DNA of 64,000 nt from Mixia osmundae IAM 14324. Taxonomy: Eukaryota; Basidiomycota; Mixiomycetes; Mixiales; Mixiaceae. The notes below the pieces were generated by a model. That model did not search any database and had not been told where the DNA came from. It worked only from the letters and a program-made list of their open reading frames with translations. Position numbers and translations under genes: made by a program. The DNA lies in NCBI RefSeq assembly GCF_000708205.1, contig NW_014575556.1, positions 430,267-494,266 on the forward strand, given 5' to 3'. This document shows positions 11,054-21,300 of the stretch, one piece after another; the first letter of the stretch is position 1; every line of letters starts with the position of its first letter.

Positions 11054-11590
11054 CTCCCATGAAGCCGTTCCTTTGTCTCGCATCGCATGATAGCTCGCGC
11101 GATCCGGAAAGACACAATGGGATCCTCAATGCTCCAACCAAGGTGCTGAATATGCGCATGCATGCACGAGCGACGATCGCCCGACACGAATGATTGTGTT
11201 CGCGCAGCTACACATCTGCAAAGGCACCAGTGATCCCGTGATGAGCTGACCTCGGGACCCTTGAAGATATGTGACGAATGCAATCAGGACTACCTCGGGC
11301 TCACTGATGCTGTTCGTGTCAATGAAGTGACGCATCCAGAGGAGGAACCTGAGAGTTCACAAAGGCGACCTCGTAGGGCAGAGTTTGCCAGAAATCGTTA
11401 AAATCTGAGCAGACCCCAGAGCCATTTTCGGGATATCGAAAGAAAGGTCTTGCCATGCCGTGACTGCGATACATTGCTACTGGATTGCATGATTCGGACA
11501 ACTCTGCGACGCTCGAGAGAGATCAGACCTTCGTAGATCTTGATAAGCAACGGAGCGGAAGGTGCCGTGTCTTCAGCTAGCAAGAAGCTT
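11054..11590. other. Gene-free stretch
   Basis: About 540 bp between the tentative secreted-protein gene and the right repeat arm. Only short overlapping open frames on both strands without family features. Nothing else seen. Confidence 0.5.
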
Positions 11591-13117
11591 GAGCAAGCTC
11601 TCGCTCAGCGGTCAGCCTTGGCCTGTGGTGCGTGCCGTGTCGGCGATTTGCGCCGGCGCGGACAGATTCTGAAGACGTGAGCTTCTCGTCGAGTCTCCAC
11701 CATGCATTGGTCTTTCTGCTGTTTGCATCGGTCAATGAGCTGCATCGATGTAGCCTTGACGATGGCCTCCAAGTCAAGTCTGGCTCGATCGCTCGCTAGC
11801 TGCCAATGACTGTGTCATGCGATCGTATCCGTCCGGAGACTGTGTGCCCTCGTTCGATGCTCAACGACCCAGCGACCTCTTCTCAATGCTGTCGCCCTAG
11901 CGCATACGCATCTCGCGCCTTGAGCATCGCATTCAGCATCGCGGGCAGCTGCGACACTGAATGCATGGACGGTCATTCGGTGCAACACGCCGACGCAGCA
12001 GCACCCTATCGGCGACCATGATGATGACGCAATGGCTCCATGTGGCTTCAATATTCACTCCCATTCCCGGCTACAGCTACACCGCTTCGAGAGGATCATG
12101 TCGATCACGAAGGTGTGCGACCTCGGCGCGTTCCCCAAAAGTCGCGCCATCAGCCGCCGCATCTGTCAAGGCTTAGGCAGACTCGCGCAACGACACATCC
12201 ATACCTACTTTGCTGGACCAGTACGCGACAAGTATGGCATGCCGGACTTGAGTGAGCGAACCCATCGAGCATCCCGGCCCGACACCTGAGATCAGTCACT
12301 GCGACTGCGACCAGATCGACTTTCGAGGCGCAAGGCTGAGCGATGGCGTATTACGTGCGTGCAGCGCCGCCGTTCTTCGACGTATCTCCCCTTCCGCCTG
12401 TACGGCAGCGTCGCGAACGACACGGCAGCGCTTATGATGACTGGGGAGATGAGCGAAACCTCGGACTAAGTCTTGACGACTACCGCACAGGACGCTCGCT
12501 CTTGGTCGACATAACCTCCTCCAGCCCTACAGCGCAAGCTAGCTCGCTTATGTCAATATCAGCAGCCACAGTCGCCACAGCCGGCTTCGAGCGCGCCTTG
12601 CAGGCAGCGCCTTTGTTTCGTCTTCCTGCAGAGATGTTGCGACATATTTTCGTCGAAGCTGGCAAAGCCGACGTACGCGACGCTGTGGCTCTATCGCAAG
12701 CCTGCGTACACCTCAGACAACTTGCGCAGGACGACCTCATCTGGCTAAGCATGCTACCANACCCGCGTGCACTCCGCCNGGAGAATCATCAGACTTGGCG
12801 CGAGATCGCGATTGGCCAGCTCTCACGCTATTGCACGGGATGTCAGAGGCCGTGCAATCCACCCATCTTCGCCAGGCTTGATTCGCGCCTTCCTCACGGC
12901 TTCGTCGGAGGGTTTTGCCGCGAATGCTTCAACTCCGCGACAGCTGCAACACAACTCACTAGGCGTCCAGCCGAGCACACGCGCATTTACTGGCTTGCTC
13001 GCGAAGAGCGCTACGGACGCTGCTACACGGCCAGTGAACGACGCAATGACGCTTTCCAGAGACATGTAGATCTTTTCCGCGTCGCGCCCGGTCAGCCTGT
13101 CTCGTCCACTCTCGACC
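11591..13117. repeat. Right arm of the inverted repeat
   Basis: Reverse-complement match to 1-1528. It begins abruptly at 11591 and its outer limit cannot be judged because the left arm is cut by the window edge at the base matching 13117. Ambiguous N bases occur in this arm and just beyond it, which suggests that reads from the two copies were partly mixed in assembly. Confidence 0.93.
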
Positions 13118-13326
13118 ANACTGACCGTTGGGCAGAGCTCTGGCATGTCAATATAATGAAGCCATCAGACATGCCTTCCTGGTGCAGTCTGCCTTTTCAA
13201 CGCCTCTGTCGAGCCTACCTTTTCNATTCTACTGCCAACGCCGTCCATTTAGACACAATCTTACAGGCTAGAGAAGGCTCGCTCAGCTCAGATCCCCCTG
13301 CAGACTTTGCGCTGATCAGCGTCTAG
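12343..13326 (+). CDS. F-box protein with Cys-rich segment
   Basis: Single exon of 327 codons with an in-frame TGA immediately upstream of the ATG. The F-box lies at about residues 89-140: LFRLPAEMLRHIFVEAG, then the helix ALSQACVHLRQLAQDDLIW. This is the Skp1-binding part of an SCF ubiquitin ligase adaptor. Just after it, CTGC and CREC, about 30 residues apart, could bind one zinc ion. The C-terminal half shows no leucine-rich, WD or Kelch repeats, so the substrate-binding mode is unknown. Four codons contain N bases, so single residues are uncertain. A near-identical copy faces it at the left window edge. Confidence 0.8.
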   Translation: MAYYVRAAPPFFDVSPLPPVRQRRERHGSAYDDWGDERNLGLSLDDYRTGRSLLVDITSSSPTAQASSLMSISAATVATAGFERALQAAPLFRLPAEMLRHIFVEAGKADVRDAVALSQACVHLRQLAQDDLIWLSMLPXPRALRXENHQTWREIAIGQLSRYCTGCQRPCNPPIFARLDSRLPHGFVGGFCRECFNSATAATQLTRRPAEHTRIYWLAREERYGRCYTASERRNDAFQRHVDLFRVAPGQPVSSTLDXTDRWAELWHVNIMKPSDMPSWCSLPFQRLCRAYLFXSTANAVHLDTILQAREGSLSSDPPADFALISV

Positions 13327-14345
13327 TAGTTCTGCAGCGTCGCTGGATCGAATTTCGGTGGTGGATCCTTGGGAACTCGTGGACACACCTTCGCGCGACG
13401 CGTCGGTTGCGAAGGCAGCAAGACGAGGACGACCGGACCACTGATCTGACGGTCATCGCATTAGGGACGGACGATCGACCAAATCTGTGGCAAAATCATG
13501 CAGAGGCCGATGAGCAGCGCCCTCATCTGAACGTCAAGAAGCTCGGTGTCGCCCTGAACAAAGCCGAGATGAAAGTACTCTCCCGCACCTTTGGTCGACC
13601 ATCACTGCAGAAGGGCGACCCTGACTACACGTACGATTTGACANATATNATCCTGAGGAATCGCAATGACCAGCTCCCCCTGGAGACGCAAGTCGACCTT
13701 GTTCCCAGTTGGCTCGCTCTGACTTCGCNNGCCGGCGACTGCGGATGCGTCCGCCGCCGCTGCACCAATAGCAGCACCCCAGGTTGTATATGTTGCCTCT
13801 GCAGTGAACATTGTACGGCTCTCGACCGACAATATTTGCGGGTTGACGAACCCTGCCCGGTCCATCCTCAAGGAGACAACGTCAGAAGCTCAGCCCTAGC
13901 CACGAGCGAACTTGTTCCGGCCGCTTCGAGATGAGCCATGCTACACTGCAGCGACCGTCCGCGTTCGCAGTCAGCATCTCCAAATCGCAGTGCTGGCAAC
14001 GCTGCAAAGATCACTCAGCGACTCAGGCACGGCGAAGTGTGACGTTCGGTCATTTCTTCACGCAGCTCAATCCATTGTACCCCATAGCAAGTATCGCGAC
14101 GTTCTTCCGCGTGAATGGCCCTTGCTGTGATCTGCATTGAGGCCGCGATNNNAAGCCGCTCGGNAGANTAGNCTCATGCAGGCGGCACGTCAGCAGGCCC
14201 TATGCCGCCCAAGTTGACGAGATGGTCGAGATGGGAAGGATCGACCTGCTGCCATGCAAAGAACTGATCTTGACCTTGACTCGTTAGGACAGATCTACGA
14301 ACCACAGATCAGTCCCTGCCGTTTCATAGCAGATATGACCGTCAC
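13327..14345. other. No confident gene; low-quality sequence
   Basis: About 1 kb with several N bases (13644-13730, 14150-14172). A plus-strand frame of 175 codons at 13407-13934 and a minus-strand frame at 13602-13871 overlap each other; neither shows a family motif, signal peptide or clean splice pattern. Either could be a degraded gene. Nothing else is recognisable. Confidence 0.4.
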
Positions 14346-15290
14346 TTACTCGAAAAAGTGACTTTCCGATAGGAAGAGATCAAGTGGGTCATTGCCAACG
14401 GTAGTACCTTGACCATTGTTGGCAGAGGCAAAGGCAGAAGGCGTGTGCGTGCCAGATAGGTGACCGCTTCGATTGGTGGGTGCAGTATAGCTATAAGACG
14501 AAGTAGGCAGCGGCTGGTTGAGAGGCATCGTTGGTGAAACAGCAGCGGGCGCCAGGGTGACGTCAGAGTGGTCGCTTGCGCCTGTCAAACCAGGCTGATG
14601 CGCGGCGTTGATCTCACTGCCAAACTTTGGCAGACTACCTCCAAGCTGACCTGTCTCCATGGCTCGCCAGGATGCCAACAAGACGCGCAACATGATATGG
14701 GCAGTGCCGGCAGCATGCCGCGCATCGGTGGTCGCATTTTGACAATCTGTGATGGTCTGGACGACCGCTCGGTGTAGATCGTCAGAAACTAAGCGTGACT
14801 TGGAGACTTTGACTTTGATCAAGAATACGGCAGCATAGACGACGATGACCCTGCTGTATACGCGATTCGGAGTGATGTCGAGTCCCCAGTATAGTAGAGC
14901 TGTACTACGTTGGCCGGCTGGGCATGGCGGGGGAAGGCGTGAACGAATGCCCGGCGCGCGACTTGTGTGTGGGTCGAATGAGCAGGCCGGGGCAACGGTC
15001 CATCGCACATGCTGACTTGCTCTCCTTTGCATGGCAGCACCGGCGCTTCCTGGTATCACCCCNTGATTGACAGTCGGCTGTATGCCGCCTTCATGGGCCT
15101 TACGATACCCATCTNCGCCATCTGCAATATCGTGAGACTGACAGTTTCCGAGCATGGCAGCACTTGGACGATATTCGAGGTCCTCCCCCCAGTCGTGCAA
15201 GTGATCATAGAATCGCTTCCACAGGACCTCTTTCTCGCCCGTCGCGAATGCATCATAGTCCTGGCCCTACAGGCCTCGTCGTCCGAAGAT
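14346..15290 (-). pseudogene. Remnant of a fungal zinc-cluster-type transcription factor (C-terminal part)
   Basis: The minus strand carries pieces that resemble, in the right order, the middle and C-terminal regulatory domain of Zn2Cys6 regulators: VLWKRFYDHLHDW with LEYRPSAAMLGN, then PANVVQLYYTG, then VVYAAVFLIKVKVSKS, RAVVQTITDCQNA and HIMLRVLLASWRA, ending in a Ser/Thr/Asn-rich tail. The pieces lie in at least two frames, and no Cys6 zinc cluster was found upstream to about 16.5 kb. N bases at 15063 and 15115 mean that some frame changes could be sequencing error or missed introns. I read it as a decayed or poorly sequenced gene; confidence in the family is moderate. Confidence 0.45.
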
Positions 15291-16573
15291 TGCCAGGTAT
15301 CGGCTGAGCATCGACTTGACTTTCCCTTGCGAACAGCTTTTGAGGAAGGTGCAACTTTTCCGGGGGCCTGTATACCCCAAATTCCACGCGCCAGCGGCCG
15401 ATGTGGGACATGTGGGGGTCAGCGCGGCTTGCAGCTTGCGGCGCTGGCATGCAGCCCTTGCTAGTCGCTGCACCATGCTCTGCGTCACTCCCTGCGCATG
15501 TCTGAGCTCTAAGCTGAACAGTATAATGCCTTCGATCGCATCCTTCCACGAACTGAGACGTGTGCCATGCAATCTCAACAAACCTGAGTACGAGCCGCTT
15601 TCACTTCTACTTTACATGTTACGCTCAGTATATTGCTCAAAGTGCATCGTATACACATGATGCTTCAGGCCAGAACTAGCGGTGTCTCTCGGTGGCCTTT
15701 GGAGACAGGCAGAGGCTTTGTTCCTATCTACTGCGCAGAGAGTCTGCTCGGGCTCAACCATCTAGTTGCCACTCACTCAGCCGCTACACGGTGCGCTATC
15801 GCTGCAACGGAGGCCCACGCTATGAGTGCATATGATACTTGCATCGCGCTGCGCTACATCAGGACAGGGTACCGGGATGTAGCCCTGGCGACTGCGATCG
15901 CTTGCGCCATCGTCCTTCTCTGATTCTTCTGCCACACCTGGCTCGTTAGCTATGCTTCCCATGATCGCACAGCATCTGTCGGTTAAACTGCGCTGTCAAT
16001 CTTAGCTGAAGTTCTGATTGGCCACTGTCGAGCAGCCTCGGACCTGTAGACGGCCGCTGTGCGTGGCAAGCTATCCCGCGCTCTTAGATACATCGGCGGC
16101 TTGATTCTGGGCGATGCACCTGCATCGATACCGCGTGTGAGCGTTGAAGATGGGCTGCCGAGACAGAAGAACGGGACTGACAGTTTACCGATCGTAAGAC
16201 CAGCTGCGGTGTCGATTTTTACCCAGCTCGATATCACCAAGGCTGACTATCGTCGGGTGATTTTGCTCGAAGTCTGTACTCATTTCGGGGGGCAATTGCA
16301 ACTCATAGGCCCATCCGACCCTCAGGAGACATGACGACCCGCTGTCGTTTCTACAATGGGCCTAGCATCAGACATGAAAGCGTCGGTTTGGCTGCCTACC
16401 GCGTACATCACATGCTCCGACGCAGCCTGGCCTAGTACATATGCCTCGTTTCGCGACATATCGCCGCTGTTGCAGTCTTGCTCGGTGATGTGACCGCGCT
16501 ACAAGGCTGCCTGCTCCGCTCTCCTCACCTTTTGACATTGCCCAAGTACGGCAATTCGACGAGCGCAAGATTA
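15291..16573. other. No confident gene
   Basis: About 1.3 kb. Minus-strand frames at 15253-15581 might hold further upstream pieces of the transcription factor remnant, but there is no diagnostic motif. Plus-strand frames around 15633-16334 look random in composition. No RNA gene seen. Confidence 0.4.
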
Positions 16574-17055
16574 ATGACATCGAGCATGAGCATCTCTACT
16601 AGCGCTGTCGCATCAGGAATCGCAATTTCCGCCGTTCGTGCGGCCTTCGCTGCGCCTAGCGCCAGTGCGGTCAGTCTCGCCAACGGCAATGTGGCGACCA
16701 AGGCGGCCCTCCAGGCGCCCATCCAAAACTCTTGCTCTCTTGAAGTTCCAGGCAGATTCATCAAAGTCAAGCTGAACAGCTCTCAGGAATGACGCCTGGC
16801 ACGAGATACACGTAATTTCATCGCATGCAGTCGTCATTGGACCGCTGAGTACCGAGCCGGGCGAATCGCTTTCTCAAAAAACGTGGGACTTCGCGCCAGC
16901 GTACGTGCAGACTACCTTATTAGGACACAGTCACGACTGCAAGCGCTTCCATGTATTGGACCCTGCACTCGAGTGCCCACACCGGTCGTATCACAGGCTA
17001 CGCTCTCTCGTTGGAGCATGTCTGTGTCAGCGTCTGCAGGTCCCTCAGGAGCTGA
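16574..17055 (+). pseudogene. Broken paralogue of the secreted protein at 17245
   Basis: Starts with a signal-like segment (MSISTSAVASGIAIS, ATG 16574 or 16586). It then shows, in the same order as the intact downstream gene, NSCSLEVPGRFIKVKLNSS (compare LICTLKISYIPVEIDLSDF), AWHEIHVISS (compare SWHSLKLSFP) and HTGRITGYALSLEHV ending VCR (compare NAGHLTGYSLPGVLV ending YCR). These parts occupy three reading frames, and I find no GT or GC intron that would join them. This is best explained as a tandem duplicate that has decayed. It is a host gene of unknown function. Confidence 0.5.
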
Positions 17056-17244
17056 TCAAGCAGACTGCAGTGTTGGTGCGCTCGAGTGCGAAGGCTTGCC
17101 TATTCCCCGCGTCAATGCCAATCTGCCAAAGTAGCCAATGCAACCGGACCCTGCTCCAGTGATCCCATCCTACGCGTCGCGATGTGTCACTGGCGAGGAT
17201 GGACAAAATCCCAAATCCATGCTATACCGATCATTGCTACGCCA

Positions 17245-17700
17245 ATGAAGCTCGCTCATGCCGCAATCGCAGTCGCTGGTCCGATGTTTTCATCGTTTGT
17301 TAGAAGCGTGGGCGCGCAAGAAGAGGTCGTTGTCAAGCGTGTTGGCGACGGTGTTTACGCAGATGGCAATCTGATCTGCACGCTCAAGATCAGCTACATT
17401 CCTGTCGAGATCGACTTGTCGGACTTCTCGAATGAGTCGTGGCACAGCCTCAAGCTCAGCTTTCCTGCCGGAACGACACATCTCGAGAGTACCAAACCGG
17501 GTCATTCCACGTGGACATGTAAGCGTACATTTCTCTCCGACACAGAAGAGTCTACTGATGAGGAGCATACAGTCGAGCTGACAGATCATCCCGGTACACA
17601 TTCTCTGAGCGTCACGAATTCGAATGCTGGTCATTTGACGGGATACTCCTTGCCTGGCGTGTTGGTCACCTTTCCGCCGGCGTACTGTCGCACGCGCTGA
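17245..17700 (+). CDS. Small secreted protein, function unknown
   Basis: 151 codons in one exon. MKLAHAAIAVAGPMFSSFV forms a signal peptide with likely cleavage after VGAQ. The mature part is beta-rich in pattern, contains three Cys (LICTL, WTCKR, AYCRTR), and ends at the third Cys plus three residues. Polar and acidic segments (SDTEESTDEEH) suggest a soluble extracellular protein. No enzyme motif is visible and I do not recognise the family. It sits directly after a decayed tandem paralogue, which is common for fast-evolving secreted proteins of plant-associated fungi; that ecological reading is inference. Confidence 0.65.
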   Translation: MKLAHAAIAVAGPMFSSFVRSVGAQEEVVVKRVGDGVYADGNLICTLKISYIPVEIDLSDFSNESWHSLKLSFPAGTTHLESTKPGHSTWTCKRTFLSDTEESTDEEHTVELTDHPGTHSLSVTNSNAGHLTGYSLPGVLVTFPPAYCRTR

Positions 17701-18301
17701 CAGTGTACAGGACGAGTGATCATGCATTGACGTGCAAGGGCGAGCGCATTGCCTTCATTTGAGGAGGCTTCTGATTCGTGGGGAGAGCGCCATTGCATTC
17801 TGCCACGTCATCCGATCATCTTCGAGTGGGCGGAGTCGAGTCGTGGAAAGAAACGCCAGAAGCAGTCAGCTCTTGAGCATTGCGCTGACGACCGCAGCAA
17901 AGGTAACTTGTGTTCTCTCTGCTGCTGCAGAGAAGACTCGCTGTGGCTGTCGAGGTCGTCTTGGCGAGGTGTACACGCGGAGGCAAGCGGGGTAACGGCG
18001 CACCGCTCCGCTCTCGTTGGCCAGTCCGGAGCTCTACAGACAGCTCGTCGTCTCTTCGAGATAGCCAGCTCGCTGTTCACCAGCATCTTCGTCAACGAGC
18101 TTGCAAGGGCTGCACGCAGCATCACAAGTCAAAGAGGCAGGAGCAAGTAAAATTGACTGTGACGTTGGCTGCCCGGTCCCTCTAGCGCTCCGGTCAGTCG
18201 ATGTCATCGACAGCTTAGGTCTGAGCACCTTGCCAGTTCGAGACGGTGAGAGCAGCATCTGACCGCCAGACGGTCAACGAGCTAAGGCTGGGCAAGTAGT
18301 G
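17701..18301. other. Upstream region of the MGA2-like gene
   Basis: 600 bp. A 133-codon plus frame at 17749-18150 lacks any family feature and ends before the MGA2-like ATG. It is most likely promoter and 5' leader. No distinct element can be defended. Confidence 0.5.
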
Positions 18302-21300
18302 ATGCAACTCTCCGATTTTGTCTATACATCTCCGCCAGGTCGCTACTTCATCGACGAGGATTCCCCTTCGCCGCCTGCTTCGCCTTTGCAGCATACCTCG
18401 GACTTCAAACGATCAGACTTTGGAATCTCTCTCGAGGACTTTGAGCCGCACACGACCCACGTCGAGGAGCGTCATCGTTCGCTTGAGAGAACCCACTTCA
18501 GGAACCCTTCACTCTCACCTGAAGGCTCTCAGTCTTCGCCTTCGTCTTCCCAGCAGTCCCAACCATCCACAGGCGACGAGGGACGCGCATCAGCCGCGCA
18601 TCGCTCTGAATATCCTTATGATCTAGCCTCAGTCTCAAGCTATCCACTCGGCCAGGGCAACACCCAAGCTCTGTCAGGCTACCAGTCCTCGCCCGCCACT
18701 ATCGAGAGTCTCACGCTGACGCCCGATCAGCCAGACTGTGAGGCTCTGTCAAGCCGACCAGAGAGGCACTTCAAGTCCGAAGAAGTCGAGATGCTCGGCC
18801 TCAGCATCACATCAGACTCGCCTGTGCTCGCTCCAGGCTCCAAGAATGGGCAGAAGCGCAAAGTCAAAGATGAATCGCCTCCCTTCTTCTTCGACGCGCC
18901 CTCGCCCTCTGATCCGTCTGCGCTCAACTCGCTCAACCCAAGTGCGGGTCAGACGCCCGGCATAGCCGACTATGAGCTTTCGACCTCCTTCTGGACCTCG
19001 CCCAGAGGCATTCCCTCGCCGGCCCAGCCTCAAGCACGCACATCCAGTCGTGCCTGGGGTGACTCCTACACTGGCTCGCCTCAATCTAGTTCTAGTCATC
19101 CTGCCGCATCGCCCGCCTCGGCTCTGGCGCGTGCGCAGCAGGTCGACGTATCGCTGACTTCGCCAGGTGCATACGCCAGTGCAATGCGAACACCCTCTTC
19201 ACTGAGAGCGTAGGTGCCTGCTTGGAGCAGTAGTGTTTAAGTCTGAGCCTTGCCTCGTTTGCAGTGTCACCGACGAAACAGATATGCTCAATCTGACCAG
19301 TCCGAATCCGCCCGTTCTCTCTTTAGGCAACTATACCTCGCCATCTTCTAGCGCATCGCAATACTCACTGTCACCCATCACCACGCTGAGCGAAGCATCT
19401 CGACCTCTATTGAAGCAAGAGACCTCTTTCAAGTCATTCACATCGAGCGATTCAGCACGAGAGCGCGACCCAAGCCCTACGTATTCGCATCGATCATACC
19501 CGCCCACGCTTCCCATCGAGCAGGGTCGCAAGTATATCAAGGTGCCCGTGACAGGCTCGGGAAGTCTTCATGCCATGCGTGCACCCCCAGTGTCGACGGA
19601 GCAAGTTCTGCCAGAGGGCCTAGCTTCGCTAGATGCCGCGCACACTTCACGACCAGTCTCGCCGGCTTCGTTCACCCATCGTAGCGTTCGCTCATCGCGA
19701 CAGGCGACCGTGGCTGCGGCACAGCATAGCAATCCAGGCTCTGCGAATTCGACGGCGTTCAATACTGCGGCCAACTCGCCCATCAGCGGCTCAAACTCGA
19801 ACGGTGACGATCTCGACCCGTATACCCCGTCTCACTATATCAGTTCAGAAGTGTCGAGCCTCGTTCTATACCCCAATGCGCTGTCGTTGCCCCAGTTGCT
19901 CATCATCGGCTTGCCGGAAGAAGGCGCAAAGAGTCGCGTCGAGACACAGCTTAAGCTCGCTCTCTCGCTCGTCAGAGCAAAGTCGAGCGCTCGTTTCGCG
20001 AATGATCTCAGTCTTGCGCCTCAGACGTACTTCGATCAATTTCAATGGCGCACGCCAGAAGGCCATCTTCGAACAGATACTGATCGCGATCTCGAGCGAA
20101 TCAGTCAATGGAAGTGGATCAAGCTACCCGCTTATGCCGCCGTCAAACGGAAGAATCGCAAGGCGGACACGATCGACAGACTGCCCGAAGAGACACTCTT
20201 CCTCGATTGCTGCGTTCTCAAGAGTACCGAGCCTCACGAGGACGTGACCGTCTGCGAAGGTTGTCAAGCTCGCGAGACGAAACGCGCCCAACGCAGAGGC
20301 GACACTCGCCGGAAAATGGCCACCGAGCAGGACAGCCGGCTTGAGCCGGACGAGGTCGCCGCAGAAGCTCAAAAGATACTCGTCTTCAATTGCAATGAAT
20401 ATCTCGACTTTGAAGGCGGCGAGACCAATCTGCCTGCTCGCATCACTTGCTACTGTCGACATCATGGCGAGAAAGTCGGCTTTTCCCTCGTCTTCACTCT
20501 CAGGGACCACTTTGGTTCGATCGTTGCATCGAGTCACAGTCCACCGATCATGCTCACAGATGATCACAAGGCTAAGAACGTCGCGCCAGCCAGGAAGCCC
20601 GCAAAAAGTGCACGTGCAAGCCAGAAGAGCCAGAGAGGCACGGGCTCATCTCGCGGCTCATCACGCAAGAATTCGGCGACCGAGAGCAGTGGCGCCGATG
20701 AGCCTCAGGCACCATCTGCCGAGGCCACCACGCCGACGTCACCCAAGCGCGTGCACGCGAAGCCCTACGATGCAGATAGCCGGCCGAAGAAGCGCCTTCC
20801 GTCGTCTTCGTTTGCCATGACGCCACTCAACGTGTCTCGTGGACATAGTCCTACGCATTCGCGACACTACTCCCTGCCAAATCTACGACAAAGCTCACAG
20901 TCTGCGCCAGCTACGCCTTCCGGTCTGCCTGGCACCCTGGAGAATCTCTTATCGATCAACAACAGCACGCAGTCGCAAGCGCCGTCCTTCTTTTTCGGCA
21001 ATCTCGATGCTGCCAATCGCTCGCCCAATAATGCGCCTTTCTCGCTCCAGTCACCCCTCACGTCATCTGCCACCGGTCTTGGTCTGACCGTGCCACGAGA
21101 CCGCGCACAGTCTCTATCCACACAAGCAGAAGCTGAAGAGCTGACTCGTCAGTTGGCAAGTATGCGCGCGCCTGCAAGGGCATCAGATGCGATGGACCTT
21201 GGCGACAGCAGCGAGGCTGCTACGCCCACCATATCGCGCATCATACCTCATGGTCCGTAGTCTAGCTTGTTTCTCAGATTACGACTGATCTTGTCGTCGC

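Noticed and set aside
11591-13117. Inverted repeat as a transposon
   Set aside because: No transposase, target-site duplication or terminal motif is visible; the arms contain a host-type F-box gene and its upstream region. Segmental duplication explains it.
20124-20567. 147-codon minus-strand frame
   Set aside because: Shadow of the conserved MGA2 region on the opposite strand.
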